Source: Blastococcus sp. TF02-09
GTDB lineage: Bacteria; Actinomycetota; Actinomycetes; Mycobacteriales; Geodermatophilaceae
Assembly (NCBI RefSeq): GCF_003319105.1
Contig: NZ_QOHH01000001.1
Span: forward strand, 1 to 64,000
Length of the DNA: 64,000 nucleotides
Direction of reading: 5' to 3'
The notes under the pieces are model-generated. The model searched no databases and was not told where the DNA came from. It saw nothing but the letters and a program-made list of their open reading frames with translations. Shown piece by piece: positions 52,710-61,762 of the stretch. Position 1 is the first letter of the stretch. Every line of letters starts with the position of its first letter. The position numbers and the translations under genes were made by a program.

Positions 52710-54104
52710 TTACGGGATGAGTTCTCTGAGGCGTCGCACCCCCGCAGTGAGCTGCTCCTCGTTGGCGCCGGCGTAGGTCAGGCGCAAGTGGGGTGCGGGC
52801 GGTTCGGTGACGAAGTAGGGCCGTCCCGCTCCGATGAGCAAATTGTGGGCGCGGGCGCGGGCTGTTAGTTCGGCGTCGTCGACGTCGGGTGGCAGCCGCG
52901 ACCACAGATGCAGGCCGCCGCGCGGCAGGACGGGCGGTAACAGCTGCGGTAGGTGCCGGTACAGCTCGGCGCTGAGGTGGTCCCGCCGTCGGCGTAGCGC
53001 CGTGGTGAGCTGATTGAGATGTCGCGGCCACGCGGGGGCGCCGAGGAGTTGCAGGGCGGTTTCTTGCAGAGGGCGGGCCACGCCGAAGTCGTCGACGAGC
53101 CGCACCGTGGCAAGGCGGGCGGCGGCGGGGCCGCGGGCGACGAGCGCGCCGATGCGCAGGCTGGGGGCGGCGGCTTTGGACATCGAAGACAGGTGCACCA
53201 CGTGCCCGTCGACGTCATCGTGGAGGAGGGGTGGTGGGGCGGGCGCGTCGAGGGCCAGGTATCGCGCCCAGTCGTCCTCGAGGACGAACGCCCCTGCGTC
53301 GCGCGCGGCGGCAAGGATCTGTTGGCGCCGTTCAGGTTCGAGCACCGTGCCGTTTGGGTTGGCGTAGGTGGGCTGGACGTAGAGCAGCCGCGCGCCGGTG
53401 GTCGCGAATGCTGCGGGCAGCAAGTCTGCGCGCAACCCGCCGGCGTCGGTAGGCACCGGGAGGGGATGTAGTCCCGCGGCTCGCGCGGCAGCGAGCGCGC
53501 CGAGGTAGGTCGGGACTTCGACCAGTACCGGCGCGCCCGGCGGGGCGAGCGCGCGCATCGCCGTGGATAGCCCGGCTTGCCCGCCGGGGATTACGAGAAC
53601 GTCACCGGGGTCGGCACCCACTGCTGCGGCAAGCAGGGAGCGCAGCTCGGGCAGCCCTGCGGCAGGGGCGAGCGCCCACCCGCCGGGCCGGCGCGCGGCG
53701 CGCACGGCAGCTGCGGTGAGGGCGGCCAGCGGCTGCAGGTCAGCCGACGGGTAGCCCGTGGAAAGCACGAGCACGCCCGGGGCCGCAGGCTGGTTGAGGG
53801 CGGCCACGTCCCGGCCGTCGACCGGAGCCTCCCCGAGAGCCACGGTCTGCCAGTCGGTGTCTGAATGCGCCTGTCGCGACGCCGAGCTGAGCCGGTGAGC
53901 CACAAAGGTGCCCCGCCCGGGTTCGGTGACGAGGACGCCCTCCGCTATCAGGCGGCCGACGGCCCGCGCGACGGTGCCCGGGCCGACGCCGAATTGCGCC
54001 ATGAGCGCTCGAGAGGATGGCAGACGAGTACCCGGCTGCGTCGCTGCGGCCCGGTTGCGCAGGTCCGCAGCGACCCGAGCGGTACTGCTGCTACCGTCAA
54101 CCAT
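52710..54104 (-). CDS. MocR-type GntR/aminotransferase-like regulator
   Basis: A 464-residue two-domain regulator. Residues 1-75 are a GntR winged helix (RVAADLRNRAAATQPGTRLPSSRALMAQFGVGPGTVARAVGRLIAEGVL). Residues 100-464 are a class I aminotransferase fold: YVQPTYANPNGTVL, EDDWARYLA and the PLP lysine in LSSMSKAAAPSLRIGA. MocR proteins regulate PLP, GABA or other amine genes while binding PLP. ATG at 54104. The target is not evident; the gene upstream on the other side is a GNAT. Confidence 0.92.
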   Translation of the reverse strand: MVDGSSSTARVAADLRNRAAATQPGTRLPSSRALMAQFGVGPGTVARAVGRLIAEGVLVTEPGRGTFVAHRLSSASRQAHSDTDWQTVALGEAPVDGRDVAALNQPAAPGVLVLSTGYPSADLQPLAALTAAAVRAARRPGGWALAPAAGLPELRSLLAAAVGADPGDVLVIPGGQAGLSTAMRALAPPGAPVLVEVPTYLGALAAARAAGLHPLPVPTDAGGLRADLLPAAFATTGARLLYVQPTYANPNGTVLEPERRQQILAAARDAGAFVLEDDWARYLALDAPAPPPLLHDDVDGHVVHLSSMSKAAAPSLRIGALVARGPAAARLATVRLVDDFGVARPLQETALQLLGAPAWPRHLNQLTTALRRRRDHLSAELYRHLPQLLPPVLPRGGLHLWSRLPPDVDDAELTARARAHNLLIGAGRPYFVTEPPAPHLRLTYAGANEEQLTAGVRRLRELIP

Positions 54105-54469
54105 GTCAGCTAATGGTAGTGCTACTGGCTGTCAGCGTTCACTGCTACCGCCTGGTTCGACTCGTGGCTTTGTGGGTGTACCGGCTCCTACTTCGAGCCT
54201 TCCCACGACGCAGGTCGCCGTCCGCGAGCTCGGCCGAACCTTGGCGACCGTGAGACGAACCGTCGCCGCGACGGTGCTGGCCGCCGGCCACCTCACCTCG
54301 GGCCGGGCGCAGCGCCAGCGCGCGGCGGACCCACCGGACGCATCACCACCGAGCCCACCCCATAGCCCGTGGTCCTCCCCTCGCCGACACCGTGTCGCAA
54401 GGACCCGAAGTCCGATCCAGTCAGGTCCGCGGCACGGACGTCGGTCACCGCAGCGGGAGGAACAGAGCC
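54105..54469. other. Intergenic region upstream of the MocR gene
   Basis: It holds a possible regulator box set: GTAGTGCTAC palindrome at 54116-54125 and GCTACCG at 54090-54096 and 54144-54150 (54 bases apart), which resemble the direct-repeat operators of MocR proteins. The remaining 300 bases to the GNAT gene contain no protein-like frame that I can support; they are GC-rich. Confidence 0.4.
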
Positions 54470-54922
54470 GTGGTCACGTTAATCCGTGAGGTCGAAGCTG
54501 GCGACGCCGAGCGGGTCGCCGCTCTGCTCGGCGAGCTTGGGTATCCGAGTACGCCGGAGCGCGTGCGCGAGCGCCTGGCGACCTGGCTGGGTGATCGGCA
54601 CAGCCGAGTGCTGGTGGCCACCACAGCAAATCAACAGGTCGTGGGCTGTCTGTCGGTGCATGCCGTTCCCTATCTGGAGCGAGACGGACGCTGGGCGCGC
54701 ATCGAGAGCCTGGTCGTCACCGAGTCCGCCCGCGGCACCGGGGTCGGCAGTGCTCTGCTCAAGGCCGCGGAGACGGCTGCCCGAGAATGGAAGTGCGACG
54801 GGATGGAGGTGACCAGCCACCGCAGTCGCGAGCAAGCCCACACCGTCTACCGCCACGTCGGGTACGAGGACGTGTGCGACCGAGGTGCCCGATTCTGGAA
54901 GCCGCTCCACCAATCGGCATGA
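54470..54922 (+). CDS. GNAT-family N-acetyltransferase
   Basis: A 150-residue acetyl-CoA-dependent acetyltransferase. Motif A is RIESLVVTESARGTGVGSALLKAAETAARE (about 83-112; the R/Q-x-x-G-x-G/A CoA loop is RGTGVG), and motif B is HTVYRHVGYED. GTG at 54470 after GGGAGG. Substrate unknown; it could be an amine, antibiotic or protein N-terminus. The following gene, also a GNAT, may overlap through an alternative ATG at 54919. Confidence 0.9.
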   Translation: MVTLIREVEAGDAERVAALLGELGYPSTPERVRERLATWLGDRHSRVLVATTANQQVVGCLSVHAVPYLERDGRWARIESLVVTESARGTGVGSALLKAAETAAREWKCDGMEVTSHRSREQAHTVYRHVGYEDVCDRGARFWKPLHQSA

Positions 54923-55110
54923 AGGCTTTCCGCGATCGAGTGACGCCGCAATCGGCCCAGCTAACGACAGGCGCCAGGGCAATCCCCGAGGCACCTCGGG
55001 GCTCGTCAGCCGACGATGGCGGCGCAACGGACCCAGACCCAATTGTGCGAGGCGATCTTCGCGCCCTCGGGCGCCGGCCGCTGAGCGCCACGAAGCAGCG
55101 AGGTACAGAC

Positions 55111-55557
55111 GTGCAGCAGCCACTGTCGGCGGACTACGCCATCGACGACAACCCCGCCCGCGTCGACCTCGACGTCGTGTGGCACTTCCTCTCGAGTGCG
55201 GCCTACTGGGGCCGCTGGCGCACACGCGACGACGTCGCCCGCCAGGTCCGCGGCGCCTGGCGAGTTGTCGGGGCCTACCGGGGACAGGACATGGTCGGAT
55301 TCGCCCGTGCGATATCCGACGGGGTTGCCTTCGCTTACCTGGCAGACGTCTTCGTCCTACCAGAGCACCGGAAACGTGGGCTAGGCCGCCGGTTGGTGAA
55401 CGCCATGATCGAACGCGGCGCAGGCCGGGGTTTCCGATGGCTGCTGCACACCGCTGACGCCCACGGCCTATACGCCGACTTCGGCTTCGCTCCGCCAGGC
55501 TCCACGCTCATGGAGCGGCCCGGCGCCCGCCCTGCGGTCCTGCCACCACCGTCCTGA
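55111..55557 (+). CDS. GNAT-family N-acetyltransferase (second)
   Basis: A 148-residue GNAT with a different substrate end: YLADVFVLPEHRKRGLGRRLVNAMIERG (CoA loop RKRGLG) and YADFGFAPP at the C-terminus. GTG 55111 has GAGG upstream. The frame is open from an ATG at 54919 that overlaps the previous stop (ATGA); those 64 residues look unlike a GNAT, so I prefer 55111, but the overlap makes the longer form possible. The two GNATs are otherwise not close relatives. Confidence 0.85.
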   Translation: MQQPLSADYAIDDNPARVDLDVVWHFLSSAAYWGRWRTRDDVARQVRGAWRVVGAYRGQDMVGFARAISDGVAFAYLADVFVLPEHRKRGLGRRLVNAMIERGAGRGFRWLLHTADAHGLYADFGFAPPGSTLMERPGARPAVLPPPS

Positions 55558-55589
55558 CTACAAGCAAACACGAGACCTCGACTGCCGTC

Positions 55590-55735
55590 CCGCAGAGGAA
55601 CCCTCCTCGACATTGGCGGTCAGCCCCGCGATGGGTCGTCGGGTTGTTTCCCAGCGGTCCAGCCCGCGGAACGCCCGGCTCGTACCGGCGGCCGGACTCA
55701 ACCGCTCATGCTCGCACCGAGCGCCGCAGCCTTGT
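55590..55735 (-). repeat. Diverged repeat, left copy (inverted relative to 62405-62550)
   Basis: On the minus strand the segment reads CTGCGGCGCTCGGTGCGAGC then GAGCGGTTGAGTC and later CCGACGACCCATCG, about three-quarters identical by eye to the plus-strand sequence at 62405-62550. Both give a similar conceptual peptide (EHERLS...AGTSR...RRP..GL). They flank 55.9-62.4 kb. The other sequence of 55558-55895 shows no gene. Confidence 0.6.
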
Positions 55736-55895
55736 GACGAGTCGTTTGAAACATGACCGAGCCGAGGGCATTTCCAAGCCTTCATAAGTCCCGGCGCGGT
55801 TCAAAATACAGGCATACCCGCCCCGACCTGAGGCGCTGTCCTGCCTCTTCCGAGGCGCCCATCCGCTCACCATGCCCGAGATCTGGAGGCTCACA

Positions 55896-56492
55896 GTGCA
55901 CGTCAGGCACCGAGGTGGCACCCCGGCTGTTGATTCCACGGCCTACGTCGCGCCCAACGTCGTGTTGTCCGGGGACGTGAGCGTCGGGCCGGGCTGCCGC
56001 GTCCTTTACGGGGCTGTGCTCACCGCCGAAGGCGGGCCGGTGACCCTTGGGAACGGCTGCATTGTCATGGAGGGGGCCGTGCTGCGCGGCACCCCCGGTT
56101 CACCTCTCTCGCTGGGCGACGACGTGCTCGTCGGTCCGCATGCCTACCTCTCGGGATGCGAGGTGCGGGACCGCGCCTACATCGCTCGCGGCGTGACCGT
56201 GCTCAACGGCGCCTGCATCGAGGCAGATACCGAGTTGCGAATCAACGCTGTCGTCCACATCAATACCCGCATCCCCCAAGGGGAGACAGTACCGATTTCG
56301 TGGGTCGCCGTCGGCGACCCGGCCACCTGTTACCCACCCGACCGCCACGACGAGATCTGGGCCCTGCAGAAGCCGCTCGACTTCCCTCGCACCGCATTTC
56401 AGGTCGACCGCAATACGGAAGGGATGAGCGACATCATGCGCAAGTACGCCCGTGGGCTCGGACGGCACGCGGACGACGAAGTACTTCCATGA
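55896..56492 (+). CDS. Gamma-carbonic-anhydrase-like hexapeptide-repeat protein
   Basis: A 198-residue left-handed beta-helix protein (repeats such as VAPNVVLSGDVSVGPGCRVLYGAVL and LGNGCIVMEGAVLRG). The expected zinc histidines are only partly present: GPHAYLSGCEVRD has His in PHA, but the HGC His of gamma-CAs is Ser, so carbonic anhydrase activity is doubtful. Such proteins can instead act as acyl transferases (PaaY/CaiE-like). GTG 55896 has GGAGG eight bases upstream; ATG 55872 is in frame. Composition is moderately less GC-rich than the core. Confidence 0.75.
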   Translation: MHVRHRGGTPAVDSTAYVAPNVVLSGDVSVGPGCRVLYGAVLTAEGGPVTLGNGCIVMEGAVLRGTPGSPLSLGDDVLVGPHAYLSGCEVRDRAYIARGVTVLNGACIEADTELRINAVVHINTRIPQGETVPISWVAVGDPATCYPPDRHDEIWALQKPLDFPRTAFQVDRNTEGMSDIMRKYARGLGRHADDEVLP

Positions 56493-56698
56493 GCGACATC
56501 GCGGACGCCGGCCGCGATCGAGGATGCTGTAGCCGCCTCCGGCGAGGGCGCCGCACTCTGGGCTCGGAACACCCGAAGCCGGCCTTCGCGCGACAGCGCA
56601 CAGCATGCCGTCCCGCTAGCTCATCCCCTACGGGACCGCCGGGCCAGCCGTGACGGCCTCTCCGAGGGATCGTGCGGCGTGAGCGGGCCGGCCGGGTT

Positions 56699-57199
56699 CT
56701 ACCACTGGCTCGGCTTGGTGCCCCTTGGTGACGTCGACGAGGATGGCGAGATTCTCGTCCGGCGGGACCTGACCGGCGGCCGGACCGGCTCGGCCGACCC
56801 GGCCCGCTGACCGGCGTCCAGCGCGGCGACCCGCTGCGGCCCCGCGGTGAGCCGGTAGGACGTGTCGAGCAGCTCGCCGACCTCGTCCCAGTCCGCCGCC
56901 TCGTCCAGGTCCACACCGACCCACCCGTAGGGACCCAGATAGGCGGGCACGAAGAACCGTGGGGTCTCGAGGACGGCCTCACGTTCGTGCTCGTCGAGCA
57001 GGACGATCGCCGCCGTGTCGTGCTGCTCGTGGCCGCCGGCCCGCTTGACCGACCCGCCGTAGTAGGCGAACACCTTGGTGGTGAAGAATGTTGGGCGCCC
57101 GTGCGACACCTTCTCGGCGGCGTCTGGGAATGCCAGCGCCAGGTGCCTGAGCCGGGCCAGGGTCGGGTCGTCCTCGTCGAACATCCGCGTATGCGGCAT
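56699..57199 (-). CDS. MmcQ/YjbR-family protein
   Basis: A 166-residue protein of the YjbR/MmcQ fold: ALAFPDAAEKVSHGRPTFFTTKVFAYYGG, DTAAIVLLDEHEREAVLETPRFFVPAYLGPYGWVGVDLD and ELLDTSYRLTAGPQRVAAL. The family usually ends near residue 125; the last 35 residues (SAEPVRPPVRSRRTRIS...) are an atypical tail that could reflect a frame change near 56800. Function of the family is unclear (possibly DNA-binding). ATG at 57199. Confidence 0.8.
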   Translation of the reverse strand: MPHTRMFDEDDPTLARLRHLALAFPDAAEKVSHGRPTFFTTKVFAYYGGSVKRAGGHEQHDTAAIVLLDEHEREAVLETPRFFVPAYLGPYGWVGVDLDEAADWDEVGELLDTSYRLTAGPQRVAALDAGQRAGSAEPVRPPVRSRRTRISPSSSTSPRGTKPSQW

Positions 57200-57422
57200 C
57201 GCGGCCTCCCGGCGCGTTGATGGGTCGAGCCTGCCGGGTTTGGCCGCGGCGGGCCATACCGAGGCGATCCTCGCGGCGGTGCGCGAATCAGTCGGTGCGG
57301 GTTATCGATACTCCACCACCCTGCCGGGCTGCCACCGCCCAGCCAGCACCGGTAGACGGTGGTCGCTGCGATTACCTCCGCCACCTCGGGGCAGGCGACC
57401 CACGGCTGGAGTGTCCCGCAGC

Positions 57423-58325
57423 TCACGGCGATTGGCTCGGGGGCTCGATGACGGCGAGGAATGCTCGGGCGGCGGGGCTGGGGTTGAAGTCGCTCCAGGC
57501 GAGGTACTCGGCGCGGGCGGGCCCGTCGACGACGCGGATTGCGACCAGCCCGGGTTCCGTGGGTGAGAACTTCGAGGGCAAGAGCGTGATTGCCAGGTTC
57601 TGGCGAACCAGCCCGATCATGAGGTCGGTGGCCATGGCCTCAAAGGCGACGTCGCGGTCGAGTCCTGCCGCGGAGAAAGCCAGGTCGCTCTGGACGCGTC
57701 CGGGGGTTCCGGCCGGGAAGTCGATGAAGACCTCCTGCGCGAGGTCGGCCAGCCGCACCTCGTGGCGTTCGGCGAGCCGGTGGTCGCGGCTGGCAACGGC
57801 GATCAGCTGGTCGCTGGCCAGCAGTCGCCAGGCGACGCCTCTTGGTTCCCGACTCTTCGGCAGCCCGAGCAGGCCCACGTCGACCTCACCGCGTGCGATG
57901 GCTGCTTGCAGGTCATCGCTGCCGCCGACCTGCAGGGTGATCCGGACCTGCGGGTGCGCCTGGTAGAAGCGTCCCAGCGTGGCGGGCAGGTCGACGGCGG
58001 TCACCGTCGGGATGACGCCGACCGTCAGGCGTCCGCGCACCTGTCCGGCCGCGGCCGCCGCGTCGACCGCGGCGCGATCCGCGGCCTGCAGACTCACCCG
58101 CGCCGCGGGCAGGAACGCCTCACCCGCGGCGGTGAGCTCCACCCGCCGGCTGGTGCGGGCGAACAGCGCCACACCCAGCTCCGTCTCGAGAGCCTTGACC
58201 TGGTGACTGAGCGCTGACTGTACGACGAAGCACCGTGCAGCGGCGCGCGTGAAGCTGGCCTCCTCCGCCACCGCCACCACATACCTCAGCTGCCGCAACT
58301 CCACCGGATGATCGTGCCGGTACAT
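57423..58325 (-). CDS. LysR-family transcriptional regulator
   Basis: A 300-residue LTTR: HTH ELRQLRYVVAVAEEASFTRAAARCFVVQSALSHQVKALETELGVALFARTSRRVELTAAG (about 8-68), then a periplasmic-binding-protein-like effector domain (VRGRLTVGVIPTVTAVDL...). ATG at 58325, or GTG 58304 which would give VELRQLRY. It is divergent from an EamA transporter gene, which it probably regulates; the roughly 58-base gap holds ATGCATTGGACTCAT, a T-N11-A-like site. Confidence 0.92.
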   Translation of the reverse strand: MYRHDHPVELRQLRYVVAVAEEASFTRAAARCFVVQSALSHQVKALETELGVALFARTSRRVELTAAGEAFLPAARVSLQAADRAAVDAAAAAGQVRGRLTVGVIPTVTAVDLPATLGRFYQAHPQVRITLQVGGSDDLQAAIARGEVDVGLLGLPKSREPRGVAWRLLASDQLIAVASRDHRLAERHEVRLADLAQEVFIDFPAGTPGRVQSDLAFSAAGLDRDVAFEAMATDLMIGLVRQNLAITLLPSKFSPTEPGLVAIRVVDGPARAEYLAWSDFNPSPAARAFLAVIEPPSQSP

Positions 58326-58383
58326 CGATGCGATGACAACAATGCATTGGACTCATCGGTGCGGGCGGCAACACGATGAGTGG

Positions 58384-59295
58384 GTGAGCGCCACGACGGC
58401 CCCTGAGGCCCAGACCCGAGCCCCAGGTCGCGCTGGTTTGACGGTGCTCACCGCCGTCACCCCGGCGGTGTGGGGCACCACCTACATTGTGACCACCGAG
58501 CTGCTGCCGGCCGGTCATCCGATGTTTGCCGCGCTGGTCCGAGCCCTGCCGGCCGGACTCCTGGCGCTAGCCATCTCGAGCACCCTGCCCCACGGCGACT
58601 GGTGGTGGAAGGCCGCGGTGCTGGGCACGCTCAACATCGGCGCCTTCTTCCCGCTGCTCTTCGTCACCGCGGAGCGGCTGCCCGGCGGCGCCGCGGCGAC
58701 GCTGGGAGCCATCCAGCCGATCATCGTGGCCTTTCTCGCCGTCGTCGTCCTCGGCGAACGACTCTCTGGCTGGCGGGTGGGCTGGGGAGTCGTCGGCGTG
58801 CTCGGCGTGGCCCTGGTCGTCCTCGGGCCCGACGCCGCGCTCGACCCGATCGGTGTCCTCGCTGGCCTGGCCGGCGCGGCGTCCGTGGGCCTGGGCATCA
58901 CGCTCACCAAGCGTTGGGGCCGCCCCGACGGTGTCGGCGCACTCACCTTCGCCGGATGGCAGCTCACCGCCGGAGGCCTGGCCTTGCTCCCGAGCCTGCT
59001 CTTAGAGGGCGTCCCTGGTCAGGTCGACGCGCCCGCGATCGGCGGGTACCTGTGGCTCGGGCTGGTCGGCGGACTCCTCGCCTACACCCTCTGGTTCGCG
59101 GGCATCCGCCGGCTCCCCGTGACCGCCACGGCCCTGCTCGTCCTGCTCTCTCCGCTCGTCGCCGCAGCCCTCGGGCTGTGTCTGCTCGGCGAAAAACTCA
59201 CGCCCCTGCAGTCCACCGGCTTCGTCCTCGCCCTAGCCGCCCTTCTCGCCGGGCAGCAGACTGCACCATTCACGAAAGGCCCACGCCACCCATGA
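58384..59295 (+). CDS. EamA/DMT-family transporter (second)
   Basis: A 303-residue membrane protein with ten hydrophobic segments in two EamA repeats (AVTPAVWGTTYIVTTELLPAGHP and GVLAGLAGAASVGLGITLTKRWG). GTG at 58384 is chosen after the LysR-bound interval; the frame is open from 58333. The next gene overlaps its stop (ATGA). Under LysR control, it probably exports a metabolite or xenobiotic. Confidence 0.92.
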   Translation: MSATTAPEAQTRAPGRAGLTVLTAVTPAVWGTTYIVTTELLPAGHPMFAALVRALPAGLLALAISSTLPHGDWWWKAAVLGTLNIGAFFPLLFVTAERLPGGAAATLGAIQPIIVAFLAVVVLGERLSGWRVGWGVVGVLGVALVVLGPDAALDPIGVLAGLAGAASVGLGITLTKRWGRPDGVGALTFAGWQLTAGGLALLPSLLLEGVPGQVDAPAIGGYLWLGLVGGLLAYTLWFAGIRRLPVTATALLVLLSPLVAAALGLCLLGEKLTPLQSTGFVLALAALLAGQQTAPFTKGPRHP

Positions 59296-59426
59296 CGCTC
59301 GCCGTGTTTGGTGCCACCGGCATGGCCGGCAGACCGGTCGTCACCGGAGCGCTCATCCGCGGACACACCGCCGCAGCAGGGTTCGGCTTGCGGGGCAACC
59401 GCCGCTCCGGTGGTCTGGCCCCATGA
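59292..59426 (+). pseudogene. Truncated NmrA-like NAD(P)-binding protein, 44 aa
   Basis: MTLAVFGATGMAGRPVVTGALIRGHTAAA is a normal start of an NAD(P)H-binding atypical SDR (GATGMAG), but the frame ends after 44 residues, versus about 200-280 for the family. The ATGA overlaps on both sides keep the order EamA - fragment - SnoaL intact, so the lost middle was probably removed by an internal deletion. Confidence 0.7.
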
Positions 59427-59779
59427 CCTCGTCTTCAGCCCGGGATCTGTACCGCCGGTGGCTCGATGAGCTCTGGGCCGGCCATCCAGGCGCAGCCGAG
59501 CAACTCGTTGGTGAGGACTTCGTCGGGCACTGGCCTAACCGGGACGTCCACGGGCCCGACGAACTGGCCGCCACCATCGCCGAGACCCGCGGCATGTTCA
59601 CCGAGCTCACCTTTGAGCTAGCGGTGGGGCCCATCATCGACGGGGAGTTGGTCGCCGCTCGCTGGACCGGTCGCGGCGTCACCCCGGAGGGCAACATTTC
59701 CTTCTTCGGCAACGACATCCTGCGCGTGGCAGACGGCCGGTTCGTCGAGTATTGGACCGCCTCGTCCTCCGGGTCCTGA
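59423..59779 (+). CDS. SnoaL-like/NTF2-fold protein
   Basis: A 118-residue cone-shaped NTF2-fold protein: YRRWLDELWAGHPGAAEQLVGEDFVGHWPNRDVHGPDELAATI at the start and RWTGRGVTPEGNISFFGNDILRVADGRFVEYW at the end are the SnoaL/ester-cyclase-like pattern. ATG overlaps the preceding fragment. Function could be cyclase, isomerase or a small-molecule binding role; nothing indicates the substrate. Confidence 0.85.
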   Translation: MTSSSARDLYRRWLDELWAGHPGAAEQLVGEDFVGHWPNRDVHGPDELAATIAETRGMFTELTFELAVGPIIDGELVAARWTGRGVTPEGNISFFGNDILRVADGRFVEYWTASSSGS

Positions 59780-59871
59780 CCATTCCCGCTGAGCGATCCC
59801 CGGCGAGACAGCGAGTCGCGCTGCTGAAGTCGCGCAGAACGTGGCCGTAGCGGGTTCGGCCTACGGCGCGG

Positions 59872-60657
59872 TCAGCTCGAGCCGCGGGCAGACCAACCGC
59901 CGTCGGAGGCGATGGTTTGGCCGGTCACCCAGTCTGCCTCGTCGCTGAGCAACCAAGAGACGAGGCGCGCGGTGTCCTCCGGTCGCCCCCACCGTCCTGC
60001 GGGCATCGCGTGCTCCACTCGGCGGCGCAGCTCCCCAGTGGCGTAGCCCGTGTCGTTGGGCCCGGGGTTGACGCAGTTAACGGTGATCTGGCGTGGCGCG
60101 AGCTCAACCGCAAGCGAGGCGGTTAGCTGCTGGACGACTGCCTTGGAGGCGATGTAGGGCAGCTCCTCAGGCATCGCCCCGTGGTACTGCCCGGAGGTGA
60201 ACAGCACCACCCGCCCGCCCGGCGACCCATCGTGCTGCTCGACAAAGTGACGCATCAGCAGCAGCGTCGCACGGGCGTTCACTGCAAAAGAGGCGTCCAG
60301 CTCGCCTGCGGTCAGCGTCGCCAGCGACTGCCGCGAGCTGCGCGCATGGTTGGCCACCAGCGCGTCCACTCGCCCGAACGCCGAGGTAGCCGCCGCCATC
60401 ACCTGCTGCGCGGCGTCGGGGTCTGCAAAGTCCGCTGACAGAAACTCCACGCTGACCCCGTCGCCGCGCAGCACCTCAGCGACACCCTGGCCACCGCCGG
60501 GATCCTCGCCCCAGGGCTGGCCACTGTCGTGCGGCGCCCAACCGGTCAAGAACAACTTCGTCGCCCCATCGGCCGCCAGACGATTGGCGACCGCCGCACC
60601 GATGCCGCCGCTACGGCTGACCCCGGTGACCAGTACAGCGCGGCCGTCAAGCGTCAT
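59872..60657 (-). CDS. Short-chain dehydrogenase/reductase
   Basis: A 261-residue SDR: TGVSRSGGIGAAVANRL is the cofactor loop, ANHARSS replaces the usual NNAG, and LFTSGQYHGAMPEELPYIASKAVV holds Ser, Tyr and Lys of the catalytic triad. GPNDTGYAT and WLLSDEADWVTGQTIASDGGW follow. A 3-oxoacyl-ACP-reductase-like or chromophore/antibiotic resistance-like role is possible. ATG at 60657; GTG and further upstream frames are open. Confidence 0.9.
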   Translation of the reverse strand: MTLDGRAVLVTGVSRSGGIGAAVANRLAADGATKLFLTGWAPHDSGQPWGEDPGGGQGVAEVLRGDGVSVEFLSADFADPDAAQQVMAAATSAFGRVDALVANHARSSRQSLATLTAGELDASFAVNARATLLLMRHFVEQHDGSPGGRVVLFTSGQYHGAMPEELPYIASKAVVQQLTASLAVELAPRQITVNCVNPGPNDTGYATGELRRRVEHAMPAGRWGRPEDTARLVSWLLSDEADWVTGQTIASDGGWSARGSS

Positions 60658-60929
60658 CCGTGCAGGGTAGGCCCCTACTCGTACTGCCGGGGCCGTCCTC
60701 ATGGACGATCGGCGTGCGGTACACCTCGAAGGTGGTGGGCACGCCCCGTCAACGACGGGGCCCGGTCTCTCCCGCCATGTTCAGTACAGCCTCAGGTGCG
60801 TGCGCTCAGCCGCTCGTGAGGCCGTAGGCCTGGCGTCACGGGACGCAAGCAAGGCCGGTCAGTCTTGTAGTGACTGCTGTGCGACTTGCACGCTCACCCG
60901 TGCGGGCCGGCCCTGCCACCCTATGCGGG

Positions 60930-61630
60930 ATGGCGAACACGGCCACGGATCGTGAACGGGGGCCCGTGATGGAGACAAGTCGAGACGCGCGGCGGGCAGG
61001 ATTCAGCCGTGCGGGCGAGCTGGTTCGGGCGCTCGTGCCCGCGGCCTTGGTCGCGGTGGCCCTGGCTGTCGTGGTCGTCTACGCCTACTACAACGACCCG
61101 TGGCGGCCGCTGGCGCACGTCTTGGGCCCGTGGGTGGCGCTGGCCGTTGCGGTCGCCTTTGGCCGGCCGCCCATGGTGGCGATCGGCGCCTCCGTCACGT
61201 CGCTTGCCGCCGGGGTGGTCACCTTCTTCATCGGCCTCAAGGTTGGCCACGACATTCGCTGGGGCGATTCGGCCAGCGTCATATCAACTGGGGCGACATC
61301 CAGCTGTGGCTGGTGCTCGCCGCCGTCGCAGGTGTCGGTTTTGGACTGATCGGCTCCACTGCCGGCCGCCCAGACTGGCGAGGAGCTGTCGCGACCGCCG
61401 TGCCGCTCGGGTTGCTCCTCGGGGATGCCTACCGGCGGCTGTCCGGCTGGGGGATGGACGTGGCCGTGGCTACCGACATCGTGCTGGCCATCGTCCTGTT
61501 CACGGTCGCGACCCGGCGCAATCGCGGCTCGCTGCTGACTCTGCTGCTCACCGTCGGCGCGACCGTCGCCGGCTTCGTCGTGGTCTCCGCGCCCGACTTC
61601 CTCGAGCAGCTCCTCATCGAGGGTCTCTGA
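60930..61630 (+). pseudogene. DUF6518-like membrane protein, frameshifted
   Basis: The first frame (ATG 60930) codes for MANTATDRERGPVMETSRD... and hydrophobic helices (ALVAVALAVVVVYAYYNDPWRPL, MVAIGASVTSLAAGVVTFFIGL) up to GHDIRWGDSASV; then the sequence needs frame 2 (HINWGDIQLWLVLAAVAGVGFGLIGS...LLLTVGATVAGFVVV). The two frames join near 61282 with one base apparently missing. Together they would give about 230 residues with six or seven helices. A small membrane protein without known role; intact relatives are common in actinobacteria, by recollection. Confidence 0.7.
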
Positions 61631-61762
61631 ACCCGTTCCTGCGACAGTCGTCGGCTCTCAACGATCGAGTCGTCGCCCACCGCGAACGGCTGGGTCTGAA
61701 CTTTCCACGCATTCGCGGCTTGGAGTGCGTGACCGGTGGAAGATCTCTCGACGGGCGACGAC

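Noticed and set aside
53908-54489. A 193-codon plus-strand frame across the MocR start and the intergenic region
   Set aside because: It overlaps the MocR start and the GNAT gene and is low complexity (Pro/Arg/Ser-rich).
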